This document shows, piece by piece, positions 25,881 through 34,245 of a stretch of 58,879 nt of DNA. A program made the translations under genes and the position numbers. Numbering within the stretch: the first letter of the stretch is position 1; each line of letters starts with the position of its first letter. The stretch is from Desulfuromonas sp. (GTDB lineage Bacteria; Desulfobacterota; Desulfuromonadia; Desulfuromonadales; Geopsychrobacteraceae), in contig PKUC01000020.1 of the NCBI GenBank assembly GCA_002868865.1, positions 1-58,879 of the forward strand. The letters are read 5' to 3'. The notes under the pieces are model-generated. The model saw only the letters and a list, made by a program, of their open reading frames with translations, was not told where the DNA came from and did not search any database.

Positions 25881-27944
25881 CTATGAACAGGGACTCTTGT
25901 CTTCATCGTCCGCAAACAGGCTGTTGATCCCGGCAAAAAAATGGCTGGCTTTGGACTCCTGCTCCTCCTCGGTGCTTGGAGTCAAAGCATCGCGGCCGAG
26001 GCGATTGATCACCCGATCGGGGATTTCGACCAGAAAACGGCTGGGATCACGCTGTTCCAGTTTGCCGAATTTGCGTCGCCGGCTGGCTCCGAGCAGGGTC
26101 AGGTTCCGCTGTGCGCGGGTGATGCCGACATAACAGAGGCGGCGTTCCTCATCGATATCAAACGTCTCATGGATCGATTTGGTGTGCGGCAGATAGCCTT
26201 CTTCCATCCCGGCCAGAAAGACGACCGGAAATTCAAGGCCCTTGCTGGAATGGAGGCTCATCAGCACCACCGCATCTTCGTTGAGCTTTTTCTCTTTTTT
26301 ATCATCACCCGGCGCGACTTCATCGAGCAGTGACACCTTGTCGAGAAAGCCATTCAGGCTGGGATTGTCATCCCGTTCCAGATAGCTGGCCAGCGCGTTG
26401 GTCACCTCTTCGATATTCTCAAGACGCCGGCGGGCGCGACCGAGGTCACCTTCCTGACGGTAGATTTCATCGTCAAATTTCAGCTCTTTGAGCAGATCCG
26501 CCAAGGTCGTCGGCATCTGCTGGGCGTTTTCGAAACGGCCGCGATAGTGCTCCATCATCCGCACAAAATTCTGCACCGCATCGCAGGTTTTCTGACCAAG
26601 ATCTTCGACCAGTTCTGGCTGCTTGAGGATTTGCCAGAGAGGGCGCTCCAACGTTGCCGAAGTGCGGATCAGACGGTCCGCGCTGGTGGTCCCGATCCCT
26701 CTGCGGGGGTAATTGAGAATCCGCAGCAGGTTGACCTCATCGAAGGGATTGGTCAACACCTTGAGATAGGCAATCACATCCTTGACTTCCTTGCGATCAA
26801 AAAACTGCTGACCGCCAATCAGCACAAAGGGAATATTTTCGTAGCGTAACTGCTCCTCGAAAGCACGCGACTGGCTGTTGGTCCGGTAGAGGATCGCAAA
26901 GTCTCGGTAGGCCAGATCCTTGTCGTAGCGCACCGCGTGAATCCGTTCCATCACCTGCCGGGCTTCGTCCTCGTCGTCCTCACACAGCAGGTAATCGATC
27001 GCCGCACCTGACCCGTCCGCGGTCCACAGGGCCTTCTCCTTGCGGTTTGTATTATGCTTGATGACCGCGTTGGCCGCCTCAAGGATATTGCCGGTCGAAC
27101 GGTAGTTCTGTTCCAGCTTGATGATCCGTGTCTGGGCATAGTCATGCTCAAAGTTGAGGATAATGTTCACATCCGCGCCGCGGAAACCGTAGATCGACTG
27201 ATCATCGTCGCCGACCACACAGAGGTTACCGTGGGCCGCGGCGAGCAGTTTGAGCAGGCGGTACTGGACCGGGTTGGTGTCCTGATATTCGTCGACCATC
27301 TGGTAGCGAAATTTCTGCTGGTAATAATCGAGCAGATCGGAATGGTCTTCCAGCAGCCGCACGGTCAACATCAGCAGATCGTCAAAATCGACGGCATTAA
27401 AGGCTTTGAGCTCTTTCTGATAACGGGGGTAGACCTTCGCAGTCCAATGGCTGACCGGATTCAGCCCGGTGGCGCGGAAATCGTGCGGACCGATCAGACG
27501 GTTCTTGGCGTCGGAGATCTGCCACAAAACCTGATCGGCGTCCTTACTAGTAGCATCTGCATGTTCGTCCTTGAGCAGACGTCTGACCAACTGCTGCTGG
27601 TCGGAGGACGCATAGATAGAAAAATTCCGCTTGAATCCGAGCCGGTCGATATGAGCCTTGAGGATCTGCACGCAGAGCGAGTGGAAGGTGGAGATCACCA
27701 TCCCCTTAACCGCGTCGCGGCCAACCATCTCTTCAACCCGCTCACGCATCTCCCGCGCGGCCTTATTGGTAAAGGTCATCGCCAGAATCTGCCCGGCCGC
27801 GACGCCGCGCTGCAGCAGGTGCGCGATACGACAGGTAATCACCCGGGTTTTTCCGGAACCGGCCCCGGCCAGCAGCAACAGGGGGCCATCTGTGTGTTCG
27901 ACAGCAGCACGCTGCTGGGGATTTAAACGATCGATATCAAACAT
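25881..27944 (-). CDS. UvrD/PcrA/Rep-type ATP-dependent DNA helicase
   Basis: A 687-residue SF1A 3'-5' helicase. Motif I is L-A-G-A-G-S-G-K-T near residue 27, the Q motif is L-N-P-Q-Q-R-A-A-V, motif II is D-E-Y-Q-D-T-N, motif III G-D-D-D-Q-S-I-Y-G-F-R-G-A, motif IV L-E-Q-N-Y-R-S, motif V S-S-K-G-L-E-F, and motif VI V-G-I-T-R-A. The order and length fit Rep/PcrA rather than RecB. ATG 27944 was used; a GTG lies five codons upstream. It unwinds DNA in repair or replication restart. The short C-terminus (about 25 residues past the core) lacks an RNA polymerase-binding tail of UvrD length. Confidence 0.93.
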   Translation of the reverse strand: MFDIDRLNPQQRAAVEHTDGPLLLLAGAGSGKTRVITCRIAHLLQRGVAAGQILAMTFTNKAAREMRERVEEMVGRDAVKGMVISTFHSLCVQILKAHIDRLGFKRNFSIYASSDQQQLVRRLLKDEHADATSKDADQVLWQISDAKNRLIGPHDFRATGLNPVSHWTAKVYPRYQKELKAFNAVDFDDLLMLTVRLLEDHSDLLDYYQQKFRYQMVDEYQDTNPVQYRLLKLLAAAHGNLCVVGDDDQSIYGFRGADVNIILNFEHDYAQTRIIKLEQNYRSTGNILEAANAVIKHNTNRKEKALWTADGSGAAIDYLLCEDDEDEARQVMERIHAVRYDKDLAYRDFAILYRTNSQSRAFEEQLRYENIPFVLIGGQQFFDRKEVKDVIAYLKVLTNPFDEVNLLRILNYPRRGIGTTSADRLIRTSATLERPLWQILKQPELVEDLGQKTCDAVQNFVRMMEHYRGRFENAQQMPTTLADLLKELKFDDEIYRQEGDLGRARRRLENIEEVTNALASYLERDDNPSLNGFLDKVSLLDEVAPGDDKKEKKLNEDAVVLMSLHSSKGLEFPVVFLAGMEEGYLPHTKSIHETFDIDEERRLCYVGITRAQRNLTLLGASRRRKFGKLEQRDPSRFLVEIPDRVINRLGRDALTPSTEEEQESKASHFFAGINSLFADDEDKSPCS

Positions 27945-28110
27945 AGGTCCATCGTCCACGGGGCAACCGAAAAATTGGCGCCGTGGCTAACTTATCAAAA
28001 CAAAAGAAAAAAACGACTGATTTCAAAACAACATTCCGGGCTGTTAAAAAAAACGCCGCATGCTGAATTCCCGATTGATTCACCCGACGCTCTCTGTTAG
28101 ATTACGCGCC

Positions 28111-28236
28111 ATGTTTAAAGCAGCTATTCTCCTTATCGGCCTGATCTGGGCATCGCTTCTGTTGATCTCCTGGGGTGGTTCTTCAACCCCGCAAGCCTCG
28201 ACAGAACAGATGGTCGACATATCATCCCGATCCTGA
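28111..28236 (+). CDS. Possible 41-residue membrane or exported peptide
   Basis: A short open frame with a hydrophobic stretch of about 18 residues (A-I-L-L-I-G-L-I-W-A-S-L-L-L-I-S-W) near its N-terminus followed by a polar tail. No Shine-Dalgarno site precedes the ATG. A promoter-like TTGATT (28075-28080) and TAGATT (28098-28103) with 17 bases between would start transcription within a few bases of the ATG, which would make the message almost leaderless. It may also be chance. No homology can be recognised. Confidence 0.3.
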   Translation: MFKAAILLIGLIWASLLLISWGGSSTPQASTEQMVDISSRS

Positions 28237-28291
28237 TTTCCCCTTCGGAACATTCTTTGAAGCGGTTCGCCGCTTGTACGCCCCCCTTGTC

Positions 28292-29212
28292 TCAATCGGC
28301 CTGAAAACAAGCCCCCTGCGCTGTCCCGCGGCGTGCCAGTTCGTCGTCGATGGCGTTTAACACTTCCCACTTGTTCATCGACCAGAGCGGTGCCAGCAGA
28401 ATATCACGAGGTCCGTCACCCGTCAGCCGCTGGATCAGGGTCTGCGGCGGCAGCCGTTCGATGACATCGACCGCGAGTTCAACATATTCCTGCAGCTCGA
28501 GGATCGGCACCTGACCCTGTCGATACAGGTCTCCCAGCGGAGTGCCATCGAGCACGTGCAGCAGATGCAATTTGACTCCATCGACACCGAGCCGCGCCAT
28601 CTCATCGGCCGTCGCCAGTATGTCTTCACGGGATTCGCCGGGCAGCCCGAGAATGAGGTGAACACAGACCTGCAAGCCACGTTCTTTCGCCTCTTGATAC
28701 GCGCGCAAAAAGCAGGCGTAATCGTGGCCGCGCTGCAAGTATGACAGGGTCCGGTCATGAATCGTCTGCAGGCCCAGCTCCAGCCAGAAATAGGTGCGCC
28801 GGTGGTAGGTTTCGAGCAGATCGAAGATCTCGGGCGAAAGACAGTCCGGACGGGTCCCGACCGCAAGGCCGACCACGTCCTTTACCGCCAGCGCCTGATC
28901 GTAACACTCGCGCAGGTAAGGAACCGGAGCGTAGGTATTGGAATAAGGCTGAAAGTACGCGATAAACCATTTCGCCCGGTACTTGCGGCTCATGATCTCT
29001 TTAGCGGTTTCCAGCTGCCTGGCAATGGTTTCACCCCGCGCAATCCCGGTCGATCCCGATCCACCTGGATCACAAAACAGACAGCCGTGCCCCTGACGCC
29101 CCCCTTCACGATTGGGACAGCCGAATCCCGCATCGATGGAGATCTTGTGAACCCGTCCGCCGAAGCGCTGTTTCAAATAGCTCGAATAGAGATGAAAAAC
29201 TTTCTTTCGCAT
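28292..29212 (-). CDS. YhcC-type (TIGR01212) radical SAM protein
   Basis: A 306-residue radical SAM protein when started at ATG 29212 (M-R-K-K-V-F-H); the frame continues upstream to a TTG at 29248, and no clear Shine-Dalgarno site decides. The cluster motif is C-x12-C-x-x-C (G-C-P-N ... G-C-L-F-C), with the wide first spacing typical of TIGR01212. Y-F-Q-P-Y-S-N-T-Y, G-T-R-P-D-C and L-G-L-Q-T follow. Family members are related to Elp3 and coproporphyrinogen-type radical SAM folds. The substrate is unproven. Confidence 0.85.
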   Translation of the reverse strand: MRKKVFHLYSSYLKQRFGGRVHKISIDAGFGCPNREGGRQGHGCLFCDPGGSGSTGIARGETIARQLETAKEIMSRKYRAKWFIAYFQPYSNTYAPVPYLRECYDQALAVKDVVGLAVGTRPDCLSPEIFDLLETYHRRTYFWLELGLQTIHDRTLSYLQRGHDYACFLRAYQEAKERGLQVCVHLILGLPGESREDILATADEMARLGVDGVKLHLLHVLDGTPLGDLYRQGQVPILELQEYVELAVDVIERLPPQTLIQRLTGDGPRDILLAPLWSMNKWEVLNAIDDELARRGTAQGACFQAD

Positions 29213-29301
29213 GCGCGGCACTATGCCAGTTCGATCTTCCGGGAGCAAGCAGAGAACAGCGGCAGCCCCTCCACCTCAGGGCTCATGACCCCAGATTCGA
29301 A

Positions 29302-29331
29302 TTGACAGCCCACCTCAACTTCTCGTATACA
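29302..29331 (+). promoter_or_regulatory. Promoter for the pilin-like gene
   Basis: TTGACA (29302-29307) and TATACA (29326-29331) are 18 bases apart, about 90 bases before the pilin ATG. Confidence 0.5.
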
Positions 29332-29421
29332 GGTTTAAATTCAGCAAGATAGTTCATTCAACGGGTGGGAACAACAGTCGGACCATCCACTGCAACCCAG
29401 ACAAACGAAAGGACGAAGCAG

Positions 29422-29799
29422 ATGCTTTCACGGCAAGACGGTTTTACCCTGATAGAACTGGTCATGGTCATCGTGATCCTCGGAGTCATGGCGGCGGTCG
29501 CCATCCCGCGCTTCTACAACCTCAGCCCCGAAGCCAAGCAATCTGCAGTGGACGGCATCGCCGGCGCTCTCGGTTCTGCCTCGGCCATCAACTACGCTGT
29601 CCGCAGCCAGAAAGCGACGAACGGCTCGGCCATTGCGGACTGCGACGATGTCCCCCTCGCCCTTGAAGGGGGCATCAACACCACTGTTTATGAAATCGTC
29701 CCGGCGGCCATCGCCAATGGCACAACCGCTACCTGTACGGTACGCCGCAAAGATGACACAAGCATCGCTCAAAACTTTGTCGGCCACGGTATCTCCTGA
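29422..29799 (+). CDS. Type IV pilin-like protein (MshA-like prepilin)
   Basis: A 125-residue prepilin. The leader is very short (M-L-S-R-Q-D-G) and is cut after the glycine before F-T-L-I-E-L, leaving N-methyl-Phe and the hydrophobic helix V-M-V-I-V-I-L-G-V-M-A-A-V-A. The conserved glutamate at mature position 5 is present. Two cysteines near the C-terminus (D-C-D-D and A-T-C-T) could form the pilin disulfide loop. ATG 29422 follows AAAGGA with 9 bases of spacing. No other pilus genes adjoin it, so it is an orphan pilin. A strong terminator follows. Confidence 0.82.
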   Translation: MLSRQDGFTLIELVMVIVILGVMAAVAIPRFYNLSPEAKQSAVDGIAGALGSASAINYAVRSQKATNGSAIADCDDVPLALEGGINTTVYEIVPAAIANGTTATCTVRRKDDTSIAQNFVGHGIS

Positions 29800-29823
29800 T
29801 TTTCATATCAACAGTTCAACGCA

Positions 29824-29868
29824 ACAGGGGCGATCGGATCTGATATCCGGTCGCCCCTGTTTTTTTTG
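29824..29868 (+). terminator. Intrinsic terminator after the pilin gene
   Basis: A 10-bp stem (29824-29833 with 29851-29860), extended inward by a 5-bp stem across a G-T pair, precedes a run of eight T. Confidence 0.9.
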
Positions 29869-29880
29869 TGGCTCGCCGCG

Positions 29881-30168
29881 CTACTTATCGCGTAGGCGAT
29901 CAAGATACTCCTGCCATTCGATCGGCAGCAGCGAGCGTTTCTGGTTGTTGCACACCTTACAGGCCGGCACACAGTTACCCTTGGTGCTGCGTCCCCCCCG
30001 CGCCACCGGAACGATATGATCCAGAGTCAACTCCTTGGGCGGAAACGACTCCCCGCAATAATGACAGACCCCCTGAGCAATGCGATTACGCCACCAGTTC
30101 TGCTTGCGCAGCTCCCGGGCCTTTTGCCGTTCCCGGCGCATGCTCTCTTCGCTGACTTCAATCTCCAC
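29881..30168 (-). CDS. HNH endonuclease family protein
   Basis: A 95-residue protein with an HNH motif: C-H-Y-C near residue 36, L-D-H-I-V-P near 49, N-x-x-x-A-C-K-V-C-N-N near 68. The two CxxC pairs bind zinc and the D-H pair is the catalytic core of McrA-like HNH nucleases. The length is typical of the small stand-alone form found in many bacteria. It is isolated between the pilin and trkA, so neither phage nor restriction context is present. The target is unknown. Confidence 0.85.
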   Translation of the reverse strand: MEIEVSEESMRRERQKARELRKQNWWRNRIAQGVCHYCGESFPPKELTLDHIVPVARGGRSTKGNCVPACKVCNNQKRSLLPIEWQEYLDRLRDK

Positions 30169-30309
30169 CTCTAGACTCCCTTATAGCACGGCGCTAAAAC
30201 GTCAAGATGTGGCGATTATTGCACATTTCTGCCATTTATGCGACAGTACGGGGCTTGCCCTGCAGAACCGCTGCTTCTGGCAGCGCAACCAGGAACCGGG
30301 AACAACCCT

Positions 30310-31674
30310 ATGAAAATTCTGATCATCGGCGCCGGACAGGTCGGCTACTTTCTGTGTGACCGTCTCTCCCAGGAGGGGCACGAAGTCACCCTTATCGACC
30401 AGAGTGAAGAAAAGATCGAACGGGCCCAAGACCGCCTCAACGTCATGGGCGTCACCGGCAATGGTGCCAGCGCCGAAATCCTCGAGCAGGCCGGCATCAC
30501 CGATACCGATATTTTCATTGCCGTCACCGATTTCGACGAAGTCAATATCCTCGCCTGCCTGCTGGCCCGCGAATATCAGGTCTCCACCCGTATCGCCCGG
30601 ACCAAAAGCATCGAATATCAGGCGCAGCAGGCGGTTCTCTCCAAGGAAAAGCTCGGCATCGACCTGCTGATCAACCCGGAAGACGCCGTCGCCGCAGAAA
30701 TGATCCGCATCACCTGCAGTTCGGGCACCTTTGATGTCGCCGAATTCGCCGAGGGGCAGATTCAGTTCCACGGTTACCGCATCGACCAGGACAGCCCGCT
30801 CTGCAACCTGTCCCTCATGGAATTAGGCGAGCTGCGCGGGATCTATCGCTTCGTAGTCGTCGCCATCCACCGCAAGGAAGAGACCATCATCCCCCACGGC
30901 GAGGACGTTATCCAGGCCGGCGACCGCATCTACCTGTTTGCCCACCAGAAAGACCTCCCCGCCATCCAATATATGCTGCAAACCAACACGGCGGAAACAC
31001 GACAGGAAAAACGGCGGGCGCGCCGCTCCTTCATCCTCGGCGGCGGACGAATCGGGCTGCAGATCGCCCAGGGTCTCGAATCCCTGAATTTTCAGGTTAA
31101 ACTGATCGAGCGCAATGAGGACCGCTGCCAGAAACTGGCCGAAAAACTGGACAAGACCGTCGTCCTGCACGCCGAGGGGAGCGACATCCAGACCCTCAAG
31201 GATGAGGGCATAGAAAATTCTGATGTCTTTATCGCCGTCACCGATAATGACGAAACCAATATCCTCACCTGCCTGCTGGCCCGGCAGAACGGGGTGCAGC
31301 GCACCCTGGCGCTGGTCAGCCAACCGGAACTGATCGATCTGGCCTCCGACCTCGGCATCGATGCGTGTATCTCGCCGCGACTGGCCGCCGCCGCGACGAT
31401 TCTGAAGTTTATCCGCAGGGGAGATATCATCTCTCTGGCGACCATTGAGGGGAGCAACTCGGAAGTTTTTGAGCTGCAGGTCCGCGAACACAGCGGCATC
31501 CTCAACACCCCGCTGCGCGATCTTCACTTCCCGCGGGGCGCCCTTATCGGTGCGATCGTCCGCGGCAGCGCCTATGAAATCCCGACGGGTGAAAGCGTCC
31601 TGCTGTCCGGCGATCGGGTCGTCATCTTTGCTCTTCCGGGCGCACTGGCAAAAGTGGAGAGGTTTTTCGACTAG
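30310..31674 (+). CDS. trkA: Trk potassium uptake regulator TrkA
   Basis: A 454-residue cytoplasmic regulator of TrkH. It is a duplicated RCK protein: two NAD-binding TrkA-N domains (I-L-I-I-G-A-G-Q-V-G near residue 3 and S-F-I-L-G-G-G-R-I-G near 240), each followed by a TrkA-C domain. ATG 30310 starts right at the first Rossmann strand; the frame extends to 30238 but that would add an unlikely tail. The trkH ATG follows directly, with no base between. Binding of NAD(H) and ATP gates potassium uptake in this family. Confidence 0.95.
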   Translation: MKILIIGAGQVGYFLCDRLSQEGHEVTLIDQSEEKIERAQDRLNVMGVTGNGASAEILEQAGITDTDIFIAVTDFDEVNILACLLAREYQVSTRIARTKSIEYQAQQAVLSKEKLGIDLLINPEDAVAAEMIRITCSSGTFDVAEFAEGQIQFHGYRIDQDSPLCNLSLMELGELRGIYRFVVVAIHRKEETIIPHGEDVIQAGDRIYLFAHQKDLPAIQYMLQTNTAETRQEKRRARRSFILGGGRIGLQIAQGLESLNFQVKLIERNEDRCQKLAEKLDKTVVLHAEGSDIQTLKDEGIENSDVFIAVTDNDETNILTCLLARQNGVQRTLALVSQPELIDLASDLGIDACISPRLAAAATILKFIRRGDIISLATIEGSNSEVFELQVREHSGILNTPLRDLHFPRGALIGAIVRGSAYEIPTGESVLLSGDRVVIFALPGALAKVERFFD

Positions 31675-33120
31675 ATGAACCTGATTCTCACCCTGAGGAT
31701 ACTGGGCGCCCTGCTCATCTGCCTGTCCGGCACCCTGCTGCTGCCGATCCCCTTTTCTCTGTTTTATAAGGACGGTGCCTGGACCGCCTTTCTCTTTTCC
31801 GCACTGATCAGCCTGATCATCGGCAGCCTGCTCTTCTATCGCTGCCAAAGTCGCAAGGACATGTCGGTGCGGGAAGGGTTTGCCATCGTCACCTTCGGTT
31901 GGAGCTTTTTTGCACTGTTTGGGGCGCTACCCTATCTGCTGTCCGGTGCAATTACAGCCCCGATCGATGCGATCTTCGAGACCATGAGCGGGTTCACCAC
32001 CACCGGCTCGACCATTTTAACCCAGATTGAAGGCTTCCCCCCGAGCCTGCTGTTCTGGCGGGCGCTGACCCACTGGATGGGCGGCATGGGGATTATCGTC
32101 CTATCGTTAGCGATTTTGCCGATGCTGGGCGTCGGCGGTATGCAGCTGTTCAAAGCCGAAGTACCCGGCCCCACCGCCGACCGACTGAAACCACGTATTC
32201 AGGACACGGCGACGCTGTTGTGGGGGGTCTACCTGCTGCTGACAGTCCTGGAAACGTTCCTGCTGATGCTCGGCGGCATGAGTTTCTTCGATGCCATCTG
32301 TCACGCCTTCGCCACCCTGGCCACCGGTGGATTTTCCACCCGCGATGCCTCCGTGGCCGCGTACGACAGCGCCTACATCGACGGGATTATCACCCTGTTC
32401 ATGTTTCTTGCCGGAGTCAACTTCACCCTCCATTTTCAAGCATTGCGCGGCCGGTTGCGCGATTTTCACCGCAACGAAGAGTTCCGCTGTTATCTCGGCA
32501 TCACCCTGTTTGCGACCCTGCTGCTGCTGATATTCAACTGGAGCGGCGGTATCTACCAATCGTTCGGCGACAACCTGCGCTACAGCCTGTTTCAAGTTTG
32601 CTCGATCCTCACCACCACCGGCTTTGGCACCGCCGACTACGAACTCTGGCCGGTCATTACCCAATATATTCTGGTGCTGCTGATGTTTATCGGTGGCTGC
32701 GCCGGCTCCACAGGTGGCGGCATCAAGGTCGCTCGGGTTCTGCTGCTGTTCAAGCATGCTCAGGTGCAACTGTTTCGCCTGATCCATCCCCGCGCCGTAC
32801 GCCTGGTAAAACTCGGGACCCGACCCGTCGATCGCGAGGTCATTCACGCAATTCTCGGCTTCTTTGCTCTTTTTATCGGGGTCTTCGTCACCGCGTCATT
32901 ACTGATGGCGGCCTGCGGGATGGACCTGATTTCGGGCGGGGCGGCTGTCGTCGCCTGTCTCTCCAATATCGGCCCCGGGCTCGGAACCGTGGGACCGACA
33001 GACAACTACGCGCACATCCCGGTGCTTGGTAAGAGCGTGCTGATTTTCTGCATGCTGATGGGACGGCTCGAACTGTTCACCGTGCTGGTGCTGTTCTTCC
33101 CCTCCTTCTGGCGCAAATAA
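31675..33120 (+). CDS. trkH: Trk potassium channel subunit TrkH
   Basis: A 481-residue membrane protein with about ten hydrophobic segments, arranged as four M1-P-M2 repeats. The selectivity filter signatures are visible as M-S-G-F-T-T-T-G-S, A-T-G-G-F-S-T, T-T-T-G-F-G-T and S-N-I-G-P-G-L. It translocates K+ across the inner membrane together with TrkA, which is encoded immediately upstream. Start and stop context is tight and no gene lies between. A stem-loop follows the stop. Confidence 0.95.
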   Translation: MNLILTLRILGALLICLSGTLLLPIPFSLFYKDGAWTAFLFSALISLIIGSLLFYRCQSRKDMSVREGFAIVTFGWSFFALFGALPYLLSGAITAPIDAIFETMSGFTTTGSTILTQIEGFPPSLLFWRALTHWMGGMGIIVLSLAILPMLGVGGMQLFKAEVPGPTADRLKPRIQDTATLLWGVYLLLTVLETFLLMLGGMSFFDAICHAFATLATGGFSTRDASVAAYDSAYIDGIITLFMFLAGVNFTLHFQALRGRLRDFHRNEEFRCYLGITLFATLLLLIFNWSGGIYQSFGDNLRYSLFQVCSILTTTGFGTADYELWPVITQYILVLLMFIGGCAGSTGGGIKVARVLLLFKHAQVQLFRLIHPRAVRLVKLGTRPVDREVIHAILGFFALFIGVFVTASLLMAACGMDLISGGAAVVACLSNIGPGLGTVGPTDNYAHIPVLGKSVLIFCMLMGRLELFTVLVLFFPSFWRK

Positions 33121-33149
33121 AATCAACAGAGTCCAGCCGTAAAACCAGA

Positions 33150-33186
33150 AGGCCCCCATCTTCCTTATTAAGAAAGATGGGGGCCT
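33150..33186 (+). terminator. Stem-loop after trkH
   Basis: A perfect 13-bp stem (33150-33162 with 33174-33186) with an 11-base loop lies 30 bases after trkH. It is not followed by a T run, so termination strength is uncertain. Confidence 0.55.
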
Positions 33187-33333
33187 CCCCCCTCCTGGTC
33201 CCCCTAAAAGGGATCGGGTTCGTCTCATTGAAGTGTGTACAGCATACAGGTTGATTCTGACATTTTTCTGAGCAGGGTATCTATTTCACGAAAAAAGCAG
33301 AAAAAAGATGATTAGTTTTCCCCATCAGCTGCC

Positions 33334-33365
33334 GCACAAGATGTTACTTTTGTAACATCTTGTGC
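33334..33365. repeat. Perfect 14-bp inverted repeat
   Basis: GCACAAGATGTTAC (33334-33347) and its exact inverse (33352-33365) are separated by TTTT. It lies outside genes, next to but distinct from the pgeF terminator, and lacks a T run on either strand. Confidence 0.8.
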
Positions 33366-33397
33366 ATAAAAAAAAGGGGCCCACCCGGGACCCCTTT
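33366..33397 (-). terminator. Intrinsic terminator after pgeF
   Basis: On the minus strand a 7-bp AAAGGGG/CCCCTTT stem (33391-33397 with 33373-33379) with a GC-rich loop leads into a T run (A run at 33368-33375 on plus). Confidence 0.8.
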
Positions 33398-33423
33398 CAG
33401 GTTCTTCGCTGAACAAACGACCG

Positions 33424-34218
33424 TTAACGCAACATGATAAAGCCCATCTGTCGGCCGGTAACGCCCTGATCGCGGCGATAGGAAAAGAACAGCTCCTGAT
33501 GACAGCAGGTACAGTCTTCAGCCGCTTCGATAGAAGACGCCGCCAGACCCGCCTGCTCCAGTTGAAGCCGGCAGCTGAGCTGAAGATCGAGATGCCAATA
33601 TCCGAGACGAACCTCGCTGGAGATATCGTCCCAGAAACCGGTCCCCTTCCGGAAGGCTTCACGCACTGGCCGGTCAACCTCAAAGCGGTGGGCCCCGATG
33701 CCCGGACCGATCGCGGCGCGGATCTGATCACTGCGGCAGTGAAAATGCTGAACCATGGCGCGGATCGCCTTACCGATCAGCCCATTGGCGGCACCGCGCC
33801 AGCCGATATGGATTGCAGCGATGACCCTTTTATTGGGATCCCACAGCAGAACCGGAAAACAATCGGCGACCAGCACGCCGAGCATGATACCCGGCTGGTT
33901 GGTCACGATGCCGTCCGCTTCGACCGTTAAAAAATGACTGAGATCTGGGTTTGGCTCGTCGATCAGCAACAGGTCGTTGCCATGCACCTGATTCACTGTC
34001 AGCAGACGGTGCAGCGGAACATCGAACGCCCGACAGAAGGTCGAACGGTTGCCTTCAACGTGGGCCTTCAGATCGTCGGTATTGAGGCCAAGGTTCAACG
34101 AATGATAAGGGGGGCGGCTCACCCCGCCGTTACGGGTGGTAAAACCGGCTACCAGCCCTTGGCTCATATCCGGATCGGGTTGCAGATAGGTCACTTTTTC
34201 CTGTCGGGACTGCTTCAT
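33424..34218 (-). CDS. pgeF: Peptidoglycan editing factor PgeF (polyphenol oxidase family)
   Basis: A 264-residue YfiH/PgeF family protein. Conserved metal-binding and catalytic motifs are V-H-G (N-Q-V-H-G-N-D), A-D-C (V-A-D-C-F-P-V) and H-x-G-W-R-G (H-I-G-W-R-G), with C-C-H near the end. YfiH-type proteins are described as multicopper laccase-like enzymes; the E. coli homologue is reported to remove non-canonical residues from peptidoglycan precursors. It lies 27 bases after the RluD-type gene and ends the minus-strand operon. Confidence 0.9.
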   Translation of the reverse strand: MKQSRQEKVTYLQPDPDMSQGLVAGFTTRNGGVSRPPYHSLNLGLNTDDLKAHVEGNRSTFCRAFDVPLHRLLTVNQVHGNDLLLIDEPNPDLSHFLTVEADGIVTNQPGIMLGVLVADCFPVLLWDPNKRVIAAIHIGWRGAANGLIGKAIRAMVQHFHCRSDQIRAAIGPGIGAHRFEVDRPVREAFRKGTGFWDDISSEVRLGYWHLDLQLSCRLQLEQAGLAASSIEAAEDCTCCHQELFFSYRRDQGVTGRQMGFIMLR

Positions 34219-34245
34219 TGTTCTGCTCCGTCGACGGGTTGGCTC

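Larger units (their letters stand above)
33121..33423. other. Intergenic stretch between convergent trkH and pgeF
   Basis: About 300 bases with no coding sequence. It holds a 13-bp stem-loop after trkH, an AT-rich centre, a perfect 14-bp inverted repeat at 33334-33365, and a minus-strand terminator before pgeF. No promoter or gene is evident. Confidence 0.6.

Noticed and set aside
27054-27926. 290-residue plus-strand open frame across the helicase
   Set aside because: It runs opposite a complete SF1 helicase with all its motifs, and has no start signal.
30823-31848. 341-residue minus-strand open frame across trkA
   Set aside because: It is Gln/Asp/Gly-rich shadow sequence opposite an unambiguous trkA gene.
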